Assembly: GCA_902629125.1 (NCBI GenBank)
Contig: CACOPQ010000001.1
Location: forward strand, 1 to 64,000
Direction of reading: 5' to 3'
DNA length: 64,000 bases
From: an uncultured Alphaproteobacteria bacterium
Lineage (GTDB): Bacteria > Pseudomonadota > Alphaproteobacteria > Thalassobaculales > Thalassobaculaceae
Position 1 is the first letter of the stretch. Every line of letters begins with the position of its first letter. Below, piece after piece: positions 42,774 through 52,928 of the stretch. Under the pieces are notes generated by a model. The model searched no databases. It was given only the letters and a program-made list of their open reading frames with translations, and had not been told where the DNA came from. The position numbers and the translations under genes were made by a program.

Positions 42774-45700
42774 TTAGTGAAAATCACGACTATTAAAATT
42801 TACTCGGGCTATTTTCTCTTTGCTCGTTTTATTCTTTAATGATTGGACTGTATTTGTTGATGCGAAGGTTTGCATACTTTTAATCGTATCCTTATTTCTC
42901 TCGACCTGATGCTGATTTTGTTCCGGTAACTCAGATAAATAAAATGTCAAATCTTGAAGATGTTCTGAAATCAAATGAACAACTTCCCCTTCGCGCTGCA
43001 GTTTCCCTGTTACACCTAGTAACTTCGCATTCATAACGGCGCGCTTAAAACGCTCAAATTGACGAGACCAGATAACAAGATTTGCAACGCCTGTATCATC
43101 TTCGATAGTGATAAATAGAATTCCTTTAGCCGTACTTGGACGCTGTCTGACCAGCACCAAACCAACCACACTCACTCGTTCCCCATCATTAAGATCATTA
43201 AAGGCAGAGATTGGTTTGTAAAAACCTTTGGGAAAAACGTTACGTAATAGACTAAGAGGGTGAGACTTAAGAGATAATTTAAGAGAGGCATAATCATCCA
43301 TTACTTCTTCACCAATATTTGAAACTGGTAGAGTTACGCCAGGTTCGTTATCAACAACAAAGTTCTTGCCAACACTTAAAAGGGTATCAAACAATGGCAG
43401 TTCTTGTTTTTTCTTTTGGTTATTTTTAAATACAGAAGCATTTAGTCCGCGCACATGCCAAAAAGCCTGTCGTCGTGAAAGTGAAAGTGATTGAAATGCA
43501 TCTGCACGGGCTAATATTTCCAGGGTCGCCGACTGAATACCTGCACGGATACTTAATTCCTCTACATTCCGATATCCCTCCCCTCTATTCTTTTCGATAA
43601 GAACCGCCTCTCCCTTTCTCAATCCTTTAATTTGATTCATCCCCAACCTTAAAGCTAAAGCACCATCTTTTTGACGTTCTAAGTCACAATCCCAATTAGC
43701 CATATTTACATCTGGCGGCAATACAATAACTCCATGTTCACGAGCGTCTCGGACAATCTGTGCTGGCGCATAGAACCCCATAGGCTGAGAATTTAACAAG
43801 GCAGCCGCAAAAGTAGCCGGCATATGACATTTCATCCAACTTGACACGTAAACTAATAATGCGAAACTCGCTGCGTGACTTTCTGGAAAGCCATAATTGC
43901 CAAACCCTTCAATCTGTCTAAAACAACGCTCTGCAAATGACTTTTCGTACCCTCGCTCAACCATACCGGCGATCATTTTAAGACCTAGATCACCAATTTT
44001 ATCTGTTTTACGGAATGTCGCCATTGCTTTACGTAGTTGGTCTGCTTCACCGGGAGTAAATCCCGCAGCAATAATAGCAATTTTCATTGCTTGTTCTTGG
44101 AATAAAGGTACACCCAACGTTTTATGCAATACTTCGTGTAATTCCTTAGACGGCAAATCAACTGGCTCTTCACCATTACGGCGTCTTATATAGGGATGCA
44201 CCATATCACCTTGTATGGGACCAGGTCTTACTATTGCTACCTCTATAACTAAGTCATAGAACGATCTTGGTTTAAGTCGAGGTAGCATTGCCATTTGCGC
44301 ACGACTCTCCAGCTGGAAAACACCTAGTGAGTCACCTTTGCATAACATGTCATATACTACAGGATCCTCCGACGGGATATTTGATAGATCAAGTTCAAGG
44401 CCATAGTGACGACGAGCGATGTCAAAACCTTTTCGCAAGCAACTCAACATGCCGAGTGCTAATACATCTACTTTTAATATTCCAAGTGCATCTAGGTCAT
44501 CCTTATCCCATTCAATCACGGTGCGATCTATCATCGCTGCGTTCTCTATAGGAACTAATTCATCTAACCTATCACGTGTTATTACAAAGCCGCCAACATG
44601 TTGAGAGAGATGTCTAGGAAAGCCTATTAGCTCTTTAGCTAATTTGATAACAAACCGAAGAATTTTATCTTTAGGGTCAAGACCAATCTCTAACAGTTTT
44701 GAAGCAGATATATTTTTGATATCACTGCCACGAACCTGACTAACCAATACATCAATTATAGCGTCTGAAAGGCCCATGGCTTTTCCAGCTTCTCTTATAG
44801 CGCTACGCGAACGGAACGTAACCACTGTTGCAGCTAACCCGGCACGTTCCCTACCATAAGTCTCATAAATGTGCTGAATTACTTCTTCACGTCGCTCATG
44901 CTCAAAATCAACGTCTATATCTGGTGGTTCGCCACGTGCTTCACTAATGAACCGCTCGAATAATATCGCAGATTGGTTAGGATCAACTGCTGTTATGCCT
45001 AAGCAATAACAAACCGCCGAATTTGCAGCAGAACCGCGTCCTTGACATAAGATATCACGCTCACGTGCAAATTTCACCATGTCATAAACTGTTAAAAAAT
45101 ATGGCGCATATTTTAATTTTTCTATTATATCTAGCTCATTCTTTATCTGCTTTTTAACTGACTCAGGAACTCCTAGTGGATATCTATCAATCGAATAACG
45201 CTTTTTTGCTCCTTCCCAAGTCCTTACTCTTAGCTCATCATCTGCGCTATTACCTGATTGCGTTAAAACACTTGGATATTTATATCTTATGTCAGTCATT
45301 GAGAATTTACACCTGTCAGCAATCTCAATTGTCTTCGTGATTGCATCCGGATACTTCTCAAATCCGTTTCTAATTTCCAGAGGAGACTTCAAGTAACGCT
45401 CTGCATTTAACTCAAGTTCAAAGCCAGCTTGCGTTATAGTGCATTGCTTACGTATGCATGTTAAAAGGTCTTGAAGTGGTCGACGACGAGGGTGGTGATA
45501 CAGAATATCATTAGTAGCGACCATTGGCGCACCAGATTTTTCCGCTAACTTTTGCAGTGCAGCCAGCCTAGAGTCGTCATCTTCTCTATAGCACAACGAA
45601 GCAGCGAGGTAGACTGAGCCAGATAGTTGTTCCACCCATTTTGAGAGTTCATCCGCAAACTCTGAATCAATCCTCTTTTGGTCTACGTACAACTTTGATG

Positions 45701-46106
45701 CACTAAAAGATAATGGAGGTAAAATAATTAAGATTTGTCCCTGTAGGTATTCAACTATATCCGCACGCCATAACTTACACATTGATTTTTGGGCTCTGCG
45801 CTTACCTAGGGTTAGCAACCTTGTTAATCTACTATATGCACTGCGGTCTTTTGGTAAACATATGAAACTAGCACCATCTTCAATATCTATCCGTGCTCCT
45901 ATAATTGCCTGAATTCCTATAGCCTTTGCCGCTGTATGAAAACGAACCACCCCAGCGAGTGTATTACGATCCGTCAAAGCGATGGCCCTATAGCCAAGAA
46001 AGGCAGCTCTTTCAATTAGCTCTTCCGGATGTGAACCACCCTCGAGAAAACTAAAATTGCTCAATACATTAAGTTCTGCATATGCTGCTATGTGTTTTTC
46101 CATCAT
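42774..46106 (-). CDS. dnaE2: error-prone DNA polymerase DnaE2 (ImuC)
   Basis: This 1110-residue C-family polymerase performs SOS-induced translesion synthesis. It has an N-terminal PHP domain (YAELNVLSNFSFLEGGSHPEEL), catalytic Asp residues in PPDIDVDFEHERREEVIQHIYE, the LSQHVGGFVITRDRL palm segment, and a helix-hairpin-helix/OB region at the end. The length is typical of DnaE2 rather than replicative DnaE (about 1160). The track ORF extends 12 residues upstream; ATG at 46106 (MMEKHIAAYAEL) is preferred and lies just past the imuB stop, so the two are co-translated. No LexA box was recognised here. Confidence 0.94.
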   Translation of the reverse strand: MMEKHIAAYAELNVLSNFSFLEGGSHPEELIERAAFLGYRAIALTDRNTLAGVVRFHTAAKAIGIQAIIGARIDIEDGASFICLPKDRSAYSRLTRLLTLGKRRAQKSMCKLWRADIVEYLQGQILIILPPLSFSASKLYVDQKRIDSEFADELSKWVEQLSGSVYLAASLCYREDDDSRLAALQKLAEKSGAPMVATNDILYHHPRRRPLQDLLTCIRKQCTITQAGFELELNAERYLKSPLEIRNGFEKYPDAITKTIEIADRCKFSMTDIRYKYPSVLTQSGNSADDELRVRTWEGAKKRYSIDRYPLGVPESVKKQIKNELDIIEKLKYAPYFLTVYDMVKFARERDILCQGRGSAANSAVCYCLGITAVDPNQSAILFERFISEARGEPPDIDVDFEHERREEVIQHIYETYGRERAGLAATVVTFRSRSAIREAGKAMGLSDAIIDVLVSQVRGSDIKNISASKLLEIGLDPKDKILRFVIKLAKELIGFPRHLSQHVGGFVITRDRLDELVPIENAAMIDRTVIEWDKDDLDALGILKVDVLALGMLSCLRKGFDIARRHYGLELDLSNIPSEDPVVYDMLCKGDSLGVFQLESRAQMAMLPRLKPRSFYDLVIEVAIVRPGPIQGDMVHPYIRRRNGEEPVDLPSKELHEVLHKTLGVPLFQEQAMKIAIIAAGFTPGEADQLRKAMATFRKTDKIGDLGLKMIAGMVERGYEKSFAERCFRQIEGFGNYGFPESHAASFALLVYVSSWMKCHMPATFAAALLNSQPMGFYAPAQIVRDAREHGVIVLPPDVNMANWDCDLERQKDGALALRLGMNQIKGLRKGEAVLIEKNRGEGYRNVEELSIRAGIQSATLEILARADAFQSLSLSRRQAFWHVRGLNASVFKNNQKKKQELPLFDTLLSVGKNFVVDNEPGVTLPVSNIGEEVMDDYASLKLSLKSHPLSLLRNVFPKGFYKPISAFNDLNDGERVSVVGLVLVRQRPSTAKGILFITIEDDTGVANLVIWSRQFERFKRAVMNAKLLGVTGKLQREGEVVHLISEHLQDLTFYLSELPEQNQHQVERNKDTIKSMQTFASTNTVQSLKNKTSKEKIARVNFNSRDFH

Positions 46107-46114
46107 ACGACTTC

Positions 46115-47710
46115 TTAGGCAAAAAAACCGTGCAGATACCAATGTGAAAGTTCATGATTTTTTTTTATGAATTCCTTAAACAACCAATATCGGCGTCCTT
46201 GAGTGTCCTCAACCCTGAAATAATCGCGTGTCAGATGATAATTTTCCATATACCACCATTCTGGACTAATACGTTCCGGTCCGTTAACTCTTCTTATTTG
46301 TATATTATTGCGACGCCACTCAAAATTCTTTGGTCTACCACGCTTACACAACAAAATAGAACTTAGACGCTCCGGGGGTACGGTTAAGCGTAAAGGGCGG
46401 ACTGCTAAAAAACAATCTAGTGATCGTTTTGCTCTCTCACTCGTTCTAAATGTTTCTATATTGGAAACGGCATGCCATATCTTTTCAGAGCGTTCCGGGC
46501 AGTAGCTCTCCTTTAAGGAGTGCAACGTTACTGAACTAATACCGAATCTATTTGTCAAACTATCTATAAGTTCCGATAGCCTAAGCTCAGATACTTCACT
46601 TTCATTATTTAAATAGACTTGTTTATATTGGATTATATCGGTTTCAGTTGCTTCTAATGTAACAACGTCAGCCCCTTTATCTAATAAACAATTATCAATT
46701 TTTTCGGAGAACAATCTCAAAATGATATCTGAGTTTTGACTTACTTGGCTGGTCCGAATTTTTAACTCCTGCACCTTTCCATCAATTTTATATAAGCTAA
46801 GTCGCAGTTGTCTTATACCTAACGACCGCGTTACAAGCATCTCAATGACTTGGGGAAGCAAGTAACTAAGTATTTGTTTTATTGCTTCTGAATTGCTAAT
46901 CGGCTCAAGCAAAACCAATCTTGCCAAGTAAGGAGAATGTAATGTTTGCGGCGACACAGTTTCTTTTTCTATTCCTAATGCTTGATCTAAGCGCAATCTT
47001 ATATTCTTGCCAAACCTGGCGCGGAGAGGAGCTCTTGGCACTAACATTAATTGACTGATTTTCCGCAAGCCAACTTTACTCAAATCATCAACTGTATTCT
47101 TTGGTAAACGCAAAGCAGATAGAGGCAGTTCAGAAAGAGCTGATTGCTGCTCGCCTGGAGCGATTAACTGGGTCACTCCGCTATTAAAGCGTGCTACTGC
47201 CCAAGCACTACCCGGTGTATCAGAAATAGCACCAAATGCTGTCCAGTTTATCGTTGTTAGACGTGCGATAATGTCACTTAAAAGATCAGCTTCTCCACCA
47301 AAGAGATGGGCGCAGCCTGTAATATCCAACCAAATGCCAGCATCCCCTAATCCCTTATTTGCTTTATCAATAGAGACAAGTGGCGTATATCGTCCACACC
47401 ATCTTGCCAAGGTTTCAATCGTCAGTTGATCAGCGATCAAATCTGCCTCAAACACCAATAAACTTGGACACGCTGCTAAGGCATCCTCAAGTGATAGTCC
47501 AACAGCAACCCCCATTTTTAATGCCAGAGAACACGAGGCGATAACAACCCTTCGACCTGCACGATCTTGAATAATTATTATACCCGAAAAATCATCTTGC
47601 TTTGCTCGTTTATCAATCTCATTACGCTTGTGCCGTTCGATCGAAAAATGAGGAAACCAAAGATAAAGTAATCGTCTTCTCACTTCATTTTGTTCTTGTT
47701 TTGTTCTCAT
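46115..47710 (-). CDS. imuB: ImuB, inactive Y-family polymerase-like protein
   Basis: This is a 531-residue protein with the Y-family polymerase fold. The early LYLWFPHFSIERHKR replaces the metal-binding DxD segment of DinB, as in ImuB proteins, which lack catalytic acidic residues and act as a bridge between the beta clamp and DnaE2. LVFEADLIADQLTIETLARWCGRYTPLVS and ITGCAHLFGGEADLL are family markers, and the C-terminus ends with the RVEDTQGRRYWLF stretch common to ImuB. It is followed directly by dnaE2. The usual imuA is not upstream; a DnaJ-type gene is there instead. Confidence 0.92.
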   Translation of the reverse strand: MRTKQEQNEVRRRLLYLWFPHFSIERHKRNEIDKRAKQDDFSGIIIIQDRAGRRVVIASCSLALKMGVAVGLSLEDALAACPSLLVFEADLIADQLTIETLARWCGRYTPLVSIDKANKGLGDAGIWLDITGCAHLFGGEADLLSDIIARLTTINWTAFGAISDTPGSAWAVARFNSGVTQLIAPGEQQSALSELPLSALRLPKNTVDDLSKVGLRKISQLMLVPRAPLRARFGKNIRLRLDQALGIEKETVSPQTLHSPYLARLVLLEPISNSEAIKQILSYLLPQVIEMLVTRSLGIRQLRLSLYKIDGKVQELKIRTSQVSQNSDIILRLFSEKIDNCLLDKGADVVTLEATETDIIQYKQVYLNNESEVSELRLSELIDSLTNRFGISSVTLHSLKESYCPERSEKIWHAVSNIETFRTSERAKRSLDCFLAVRPLRLTVPPERLSSILLCKRGRPKNFEWRRNNIQIRRVNGPERISPEWWYMENYHLTRDYFRVEDTQGRRYWLFKEFIKKNHELSHWYLHGFFA

Positions 47711-47804
47711 TTGAGGACATTAAGCGTCTAGTCAAAAAAAATAAACAATTTACTTCACATAACATTATTATGATTATGAAAACTGCCAATATGAAATAGC
47801 TAAT

Positions 47805-48545
47805 CTAGCCTGACGCTCTTTGCTGGACGATATTACTGTAAGCGACGTTTACAGCAGCCATTTTCTCCGTAGCCTGACGCACAAACTCCTCGGGCATCCC
47901 ACTGGCGACAAGTTTATCCGGATGATTCTCCAAAGTAAGCCGCCTATAGGCATGCTTAACTTCCTCATCTGAGGCAGACGGATCAACACCTAAAACACTA
48001 TATGGATCATCAGCTCTTGAAATATTGTAAGTCGCCAGCAGCCGCTTAAATTGGAATTCATCAAATCCAAAGATTTGAGCCACTCTCCCTAAGTAATCAA
48101 TTTCCTCGGAATTAACGACACCATCTGCCTGTGCTATATAAATTAAGCTCCCTAAAAGTTCCTCCAGGACTGGAGATTGCGGATTAAACAATTTTTCGAT
48201 CTGCCTCGCATAAACTTCAAAACCAGCAACATCTTTTCGTGCCAAGTCCCAAACGCGTCCAACGTTCTTAATTTCATTCTCTGGTATATGGAAAATTTTA
48301 CGAAAAGCTGTAATCTCATCCCTTGTTACAACTCCGTCTGCTTTAGCCATCTTTGCCGAAAGAACGATAACACCAATCGTAAAAGCTATTTTTTGCTTTG
48401 ATGCTTCCTCATCTATAGGCATATCCTCAGAATTTGATGTAATTTTATCAACAGCATGTCCCGCTGCTGTGCCTATCAATGCACCAAGCGGCCCTCCTAA
48501 CGCAAGGCCAGCCGCACCCCCTATAATTTTACCCCAAATGCTCAT
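47805..48545 (-). CDS. DjlA-like co-chaperone (TerB plus J domain)
   Basis: This is a 246-residue protein. It begins with a Gly/Ala-rich hydrophobic segment (IIGGAAGLALGGPLGALIGTAAGHAV) likely to be membrane-associated. A TerB-like helical domain (about residues 50-165) follows, and a C-terminal J domain carries the HPD motif in ENHPDKLV. This is the DjlA layout, in which the J domain stimulates DnaK. The J helix II segment DEEVKHAYRRLTLENHPDK is intact. It stands 94 bases from imuB on the same strand and has no obvious functional link to it. Confidence 0.9.
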   Translation of the reverse strand: MSIWGKIIGGAAGLALGGPLGALIGTAAGHAVDKITSNSEDMPIDEEASKQKIAFTIGVIVLSAKMAKADGVVTRDEITAFRKIFHIPENEIKNVGRVWDLARKDVAGFEVYARQIEKLFNPQSPVLEELLGSLIYIAQADGVVNSEEIDYLGRVAQIFGFDEFQFKRLLATYNISRADDPYSVLGVDPSASDEEVKHAYRRLTLENHPDKLVASGMPEEFVRQATEKMAAVNVAYSNIVQQRASG

Positions 48546-48771
48546 GCTATCATTTTATCCAAAAGTAAAAAAACGCCATTCAAAAATAAGTACTATTTCT
48601 TCACTAAACAGCTACTTTTTTACAATGTTCCTATTCATGCTTTATTCATAAATAGTTGTCCATATAATTTGAGAGGTGAACGCATTTTGCTCTTAGCAAG
48701 AACGCTTTATTGGTATACTAATAGTGAATATTTTTTTACTTACTGGAATTTAATGTTTTCGGGAAAGATCA

Positions 48772-50175
48772 ATGCACGTCGACGCAATACCATCAGATGC
48801 GCTCACGCGTGAAAAAGTAATCGGGATAATGGTACAGCGCTTTGGTGATCAGTTCACTACAGCCGACGCTATTAGAGAACGACACGGAAAAGGGGAAAGT
48901 TATCATAGCGCAGCTTCACCCGACGGCGTATTTTTCGCGAAATCAACAGAAGACGTAGCGGAAGTTGTTAAAATTTGTTCAGATCATAAATTTCCTATTG
49001 TGCCTTTTGGTGTAGGAACCTCCCTAGAAGGTAACATCGCCGCTCTCAAAGGAGGTATTTGCATCGATTTATCGATGATGAACGAAATTTTAGAGGTGAA
49101 TGAAGAAGACTTGGATATAAAAGTACAGGCTGGCGTTACTCGCAAACAGCTTAATGATTTCTTGAGAGACACCGGACTATTTTTTCCAATTGATCCGGGA
49201 GCAGATGCTTCCATTGGTGGAATGGCCGCAACCAGAGCATCCGGCACCAATGCTGTGAGATACGGCACAATGCGAGAGAATGTTCTATCGTTAACCGTTG
49301 TGACAGCCGACGGTCGCATTGTACAAACAGCTCGAAGAGCTAGGAAGTCGGCTGCTGGTTACGACCTCACGCGATTATTCGTAGGCTCTGAGGGCACGCT
49401 AGGTATCATCACAGAAATACGCTTGAAAGTTTATGGTATTCCGGAGTCCATTACATCAGCGGTTTGCCAATTTGAGGATTTAGAAAATGCGGTAAACACA
49501 TCTATACTCATAGTGCAAACAGGTATTCCAGTAGCACGCATGGAATTGCTGGATGACGTGCAGATGGGAGCATGCATCAGTTATTCAAAATTAGAGGGTT
49601 ATGAGGAAAAGCCTACCATCTTCTTCGAATTTCACGGGACTGAAACCGGTGCGAAAGAACAAGCAGAGGCCGTCCAGGCAATAGCGGAGGAGTTCGGTGG
49701 TTCCGCTTTTCAATGGACCTCCAAAATGGAAGATAGAAATAAACTTTGGCAAGCACGTCATGACGCCTACTATGCAGCTATTGCTCTACGATCAGGTTGC
49801 CAAGGCTGGGCAACGGACGTTTGCGTCCCAGTTTCTCGCTTAGCAGAATGTATCAACGAAACAAAAGATGACCTCGAAAAAACAGGACTTATTTCCCCAC
49901 TGGTCGGTCATGTTGGAGATGGAAACTTCCATATGCTCTATATAGTCGATCCTAACAACCAAGAAGAAATGGCGAAAGCTCAGGCACACTCAGATAGAAT
50001 GGTAATGCGAGCATTAGAGATGGGAGGGACGTGTACCGGAGAACATGGCGTAGGCTACGGTAAAATTCACTTCCTAACCAACGAGCATGGTGACGCAATG
50101 TCGTTGATGCGATCGCTTAAAACAGCCTTTGATCCAGATAATATAATGAACCCCGGTAAGATAGTTAATATTTGA
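48772..50175 (+). CDS. FAD-binding D-lactate/glycolate dehydrogenase (GlcD/Dld family)
   Basis: This is a 467-residue FAD-linked 2-hydroxyacid dehydrogenase of the VAO/PCMH fold. The FAD phosphate loop reads IVPFGVGTSLEGNIAALKGGICID, then GADASIGGMAATRASGTNAVRYGTM and FVGSEGTLGIITEIRLK. The C-terminal half ends with GGTCTGEHGVGYGK, the catalytic-site signature of D-lactate dehydrogenase (cytochrome) and GlcD. No GlcE, GlcF or Fe-S partner is adjacent, which favours the single-subunit Dld type that passes electrons to cytochrome c or quinone. Confidence 0.9.
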   Translation: MHVDAIPSDALTREKVIGIMVQRFGDQFTTADAIRERHGKGESYHSAASPDGVFFAKSTEDVAEVVKICSDHKFPIVPFGVGTSLEGNIAALKGGICIDLSMMNEILEVNEEDLDIKVQAGVTRKQLNDFLRDTGLFFPIDPGADASIGGMAATRASGTNAVRYGTMRENVLSLTVVTADGRIVQTARRARKSAAGYDLTRLFVGSEGTLGIITEIRLKVYGIPESITSAVCQFEDLENAVNTSILIVQTGIPVARMELLDDVQMGACISYSKLEGYEEKPTIFFEFHGTETGAKEQAEAVQAIAEEFGGSAFQWTSKMEDRNKLWQARHDAYYAAIALRSGCQGWATDVCVPVSRLAECINETKDDLEKTGLISPLVGHVGDGNFHMLYIVDPNNQEEMAKAQAHSDRMVMRALEMGGTCTGEHGVGYGKIHFLTNEHGDAMSLMRSLKTAFDPDNIMNPGKIVNI

Positions 50176-50182
50176 AGAAAGT

Positions 50183-51130
50183 CTATTCTCCACAAGACCG
50201 AAGTATCCATTTCGATATCCATGCCGAAATTTTTTCTGAATGGCGATCCATCATCAGCATGTGAGAAGCGCCCTTGAAGCCAACCTCAGGCAATGAGATA
50301 AGCGAAGCACTTCCGCCTAAAGAGTTCATATGCTCACAAAATTCTGCTGCTTCCACTCGCGCAGTTCGCCACCTTGGTGACTCATCAATATAATCTCCGA
50401 GTAAAACAAGCCAGGGAGCTTTCTGCGCTATATTTTTATTTATATCAGTAAGCTTGGGCCAACCCGATGCTTCCACACAGATTAACCCTTTAATAACATC
50501 TATATTTTCCACAGCAGCCTTAGCTCCAAGAAAGCCACCCTGACTATGACAAATGAGAACACACGAACCAATTTTTTTAAGTGCTTCTCCAATACCTCGC
50601 ACTTGTGCCTCCGAAGTGCTAGTCCACCTCGGTACAAATTGACGTTGAAAAGCCTCCATATACTCTAGTGGGAATTCGAGCCCTTCAAATGGCGTGCCAC
50701 TCTCATAATTTTCTGGTTTGCCAAAGCGGAAAATATCCCAAGCCTCCTTTAATGTTCGTTGAATAGGTTGGCCTTCCCAAACATTATCAATTGCGCAAAA
50801 TCCTGAACGACCTCGTTCTACGTTGTCCAAAATATAAACGGCGAACCCTGCAGATAAAAAATTATGCAACCAGCCGGGACGCCCATCGGGTGTTGTTTCC
50901 CAGCAAGCACCTGTCAGCCCGCCGCCATGAAGCAAAACCAAAGGCCATTTATACTGACGTTTTTGTGGAATAAAATATTGGACATAAACTTGCTCTATTA
51001 TAAATTCGCCATTCGGATCCTGATCATGGTAGGAAGTTTCCGTAAACCAGACTTTACGATTTGGTTGGTCACGCACCTCAACAATGCGGCCACCAACATG
51101 AAAACTTCCAAAATCGCTTAAATGATACAT
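50183..51130 (-). CDS. alpha/beta hydrolase, esterase-like
   Basis: This is a 315-residue alpha/beta-hydrolase-fold protein. WPLVLLHGGGLTGACWE gives the oxyanion region, CVLICHSQGGFLGAKAA the nucleophile Ser, and the late KGASHMLMMDRHSEKI the His. NVERGRSGFCAIDNVWEG, found after the lid, is characteristic of a group of uncharacterised esterases that act on aryl or alkyl esters. No signal peptide is visible, so it is probably cytoplasmic. It converges on the D-lactate dehydrogenase gene with a seven-base gap and is divergent from the FAH-family gene. The substrate is unknown. Confidence 0.84.
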   Translation of the reverse strand: MYHLSDFGSFHVGGRIVEVRDQPNRKVWFTETSYHDQDPNGEFIIEQVYVQYFIPQKRQYKWPLVLLHGGGLTGACWETTPDGRPGWLHNFLSAGFAVYILDNVERGRSGFCAIDNVWEGQPIQRTLKEAWDIFRFGKPENYESGTPFEGLEFPLEYMEAFQRQFVPRWTSTSEAQVRGIGEALKKIGSCVLICHSQGGFLGAKAAVENIDVIKGLICVEASGWPKLTDINKNIAQKAPWLVLLGDYIDESPRWRTARVEAAEFCEHMNSLGGSASLISLPEVGFKGASHMLMMDRHSEKISAWISKWILRSCGE

Positions 51131-51264
51131 TGCACCAACACTTTCTGATATTCACTAATATGCCTTCAAACCGGAAAAAAAGAAGCTTGCAGTAATATCT
51201 TTATTAAAATCGTTTTATGCCTATTCTTTCTAGATATCAAAAATTGATGCTAATGGAGAGTAAA

Positions 51265-52047
51265 ATGCGTTGGGTCAGAGTAAAAACACAGAACGGGCCA
51301 TCATATGGTATTATTAACAACGATATTATCTCTCTTGTCCGAGGAAATCTTTTTGAAACAATCGAACTTACAGGCGAAGAAATCAAGTTGCCCAATGCCA
51401 AAATTATGGTGCCGCTGGAACCCAAAACGTTTTATGCAGCCGGCTTAAACTATGCGCAACACGTAATAGAGCAGGCAAGAGCAAACAATCGAGAACCCAA
51501 TATTCCGGATGAGCCGCATGTTGGTTACCGAGCTAATAATGCTTTGATCGCAGATGGCGAACCAATAATCAAACCCAAAGAGTCCTCAGAAGAGTTTCAA
51601 TATGAGGGGGAGCTAGTCGTTATAATTGGAAAAAAAGGTAAAAACCTATCGGAGGATGAAGCACTCAATATTGTTTTTGGATATAGTATAGGCAACGACA
51701 TCAGTGAGCGAAAATGGCAGAGGGAAGATAGAACGATGTGGCGCGCAAAAAATTCAGATACTTTCAAGCCTATGGGTCCTTGGATTGAAACTGATGTAGA
51801 TCTCAATAGTTTAGTAACTAAAGTTACGGTGAATGATCGTGAAGTAATATCTTTTGAAACAAACAGCATGATCTTTGGGGTGCAAAAGTTCATAAGCACC
51901 ATGTCTAAGTATTTGACGTTGGTTCCAGGGGATATGATCTGGATGGGTACGGAAGGCCACTCAGAAAACTTAAAGATAGGAGATGTGTGTAACGTTTCTA
52001 TTAGCGGCATAGGCACGCTAAGCAATCACATCATTGCAGGCACATGA
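51265..52047 (+). CDS. fumarylacetoacetate hydrolase (FAH) family protein
   Basis: This 260-residue FAH-fold enzyme has an N-terminal small domain (MRWVRVKTQNGPSYGII) and the catalytic domain with TFYAAGLNYAQHVIEQ, the Glu-x-Glu metal ligands in EFQYEGELVVIIGKKGKNL, and GYSIGNDISERKWQ, WRAKNSDTFKPMGPWI and LVPGDMIWMGTEG. It fits the 2-hydroxyhepta-2,4-diene-1,7-dioate isomerase/acylpyruvase group. The start at ATG 51265 with GGAG ahead is preferred to the track start 48 bases upstream. It may serve aromatic or sugar-acid catabolism or oxaloacetate decarboxylation. Confidence 0.9.
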   Translation: MRWVRVKTQNGPSYGIINNDIISLVRGNLFETIELTGEEIKLPNAKIMVPLEPKTFYAAGLNYAQHVIEQARANNREPNIPDEPHVGYRANNALIADGEPIIKPKESSEEFQYEGELVVIIGKKGKNLSEDEALNIVFGYSIGNDISERKWQREDRTMWRAKNSDTFKPMGPWIETDVDLNSLVTKVTVNDREVISFETNSMIFGVQKFISTMSKYLTLVPGDMIWMGTEGHSENLKIGDVCNVSISGIGTLSNHIIAGT

Positions 52048-52100
52048 GAAATACGCAGAACACTTGGAAAGGCTCAAACCCTACCAAAATTAAATTTTTC

Positions 52101-52928
52101 TTATTTGAATAATTTTATAACACTACTCGGGTTGCCATTTGATATAGCCAAAGTTTGTCTTGATAATTGAGTTTGAACACTTTGGGCTGTAATGCGAACG
52201 CCTTCGCGTTCAACATCACTTTCCAATACATTACCAAGATTCTTTATTAACGTCTCATTGAAATCTTGGAGACTTCTTTGCCTTAAACTTACCGCTTTAT
52301 CAGCCACCCCTAATGCCGTGCTTGCTTCTGCCAAAGCTGCCTCGAATAGCTTAAATTCACTCTGGAGGATTGAATTTGGATCGCTTATTCTACTGCCATT
52401 TTTTATTGCAGCAGATAACGAATTAATGACTGACCCGAGAGAGGATTGAGACGTTATAGTTAAGCCCTCACCAGTTTCCGTTGCAACTACATTCAGGTCT
52501 TTTCCGTTAGCACTTATAAGATTGACCGAATTAAACTCGCTGTCCCCAATGAAACCCTCTGCTTGATTTAATAAATTTTCGAGGTCAGTTGTCAGGGATC
52601 TCTTCTCGCTTTCAGAATTACTGGAGTTTGCTAAGGATATAAGTTTATCCTGAATGACCACCGCTAATTCTGAAACGTTTTTTACTCCGGCTTGAGCCAC
52701 TGCAACAGTGCCACGCGCATTCCCCAGATTTTGTGTCAATATTGAAGACACCCTTAATTTACTGCGAAATGTTTGGTCTGTTATCTTCTCAGCAGTGATT
52801 GATTTATCATTCGCACTTCCACCCAGTGCCAGACGGTTGATTGCACGGCTGGACGATTTTTTGGCCGAGTTTATACTTCTTAACGATTTAAAAAACTCAG
52901 AGCTTCCTGTTATAGGGGTAATAGCCAT
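52101..52928 (-). CDS. flagellin-like protein (orphan)
   Basis: This is a 275-residue protein with flagellin-like ends. The N-terminal heptad-rich region (SLRSINSAKKSSSRAINRLALGGSANDKSITAEKITDQTFRS) parallels the flagellin D0/D1 helix, continuing with VAVAQAGVKNVSELAVVIQDKL. The C-terminus QTQLSRQTLAISNGNPSSVIKLFK resembles the flagellin end (QxxLxQANQxPxxVLxLL). The centre is a short Ser/Asn-rich domain without a large variable D2/D3. No flagellar, chemotaxis or export gene is near. It could be a minor flagellin, a hook-associated protein or an adhesin-like relative. It has no signal peptide, as expected for type III export. Confidence 0.75.
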   Translation of the reverse strand: MAITPITGSSEFFKSLRSINSAKKSSSRAINRLALGGSANDKSITAEKITDQTFRSKLRVSSILTQNLGNARGTVAVAQAGVKNVSELAVVIQDKLISLANSSNSESEKRSLTTDLENLLNQAEGFIGDSEFNSVNLISANGKDLNVVATETGEGLTITSQSSLGSVINSLSAAIKNGSRISDPNSILQSEFKLFEAALAEASTALGVADKAVSLRQRSLQDFNETLIKNLGNVLESDVEREGVRITAQSVQTQLSRQTLAISNGNPSSVIKLFK

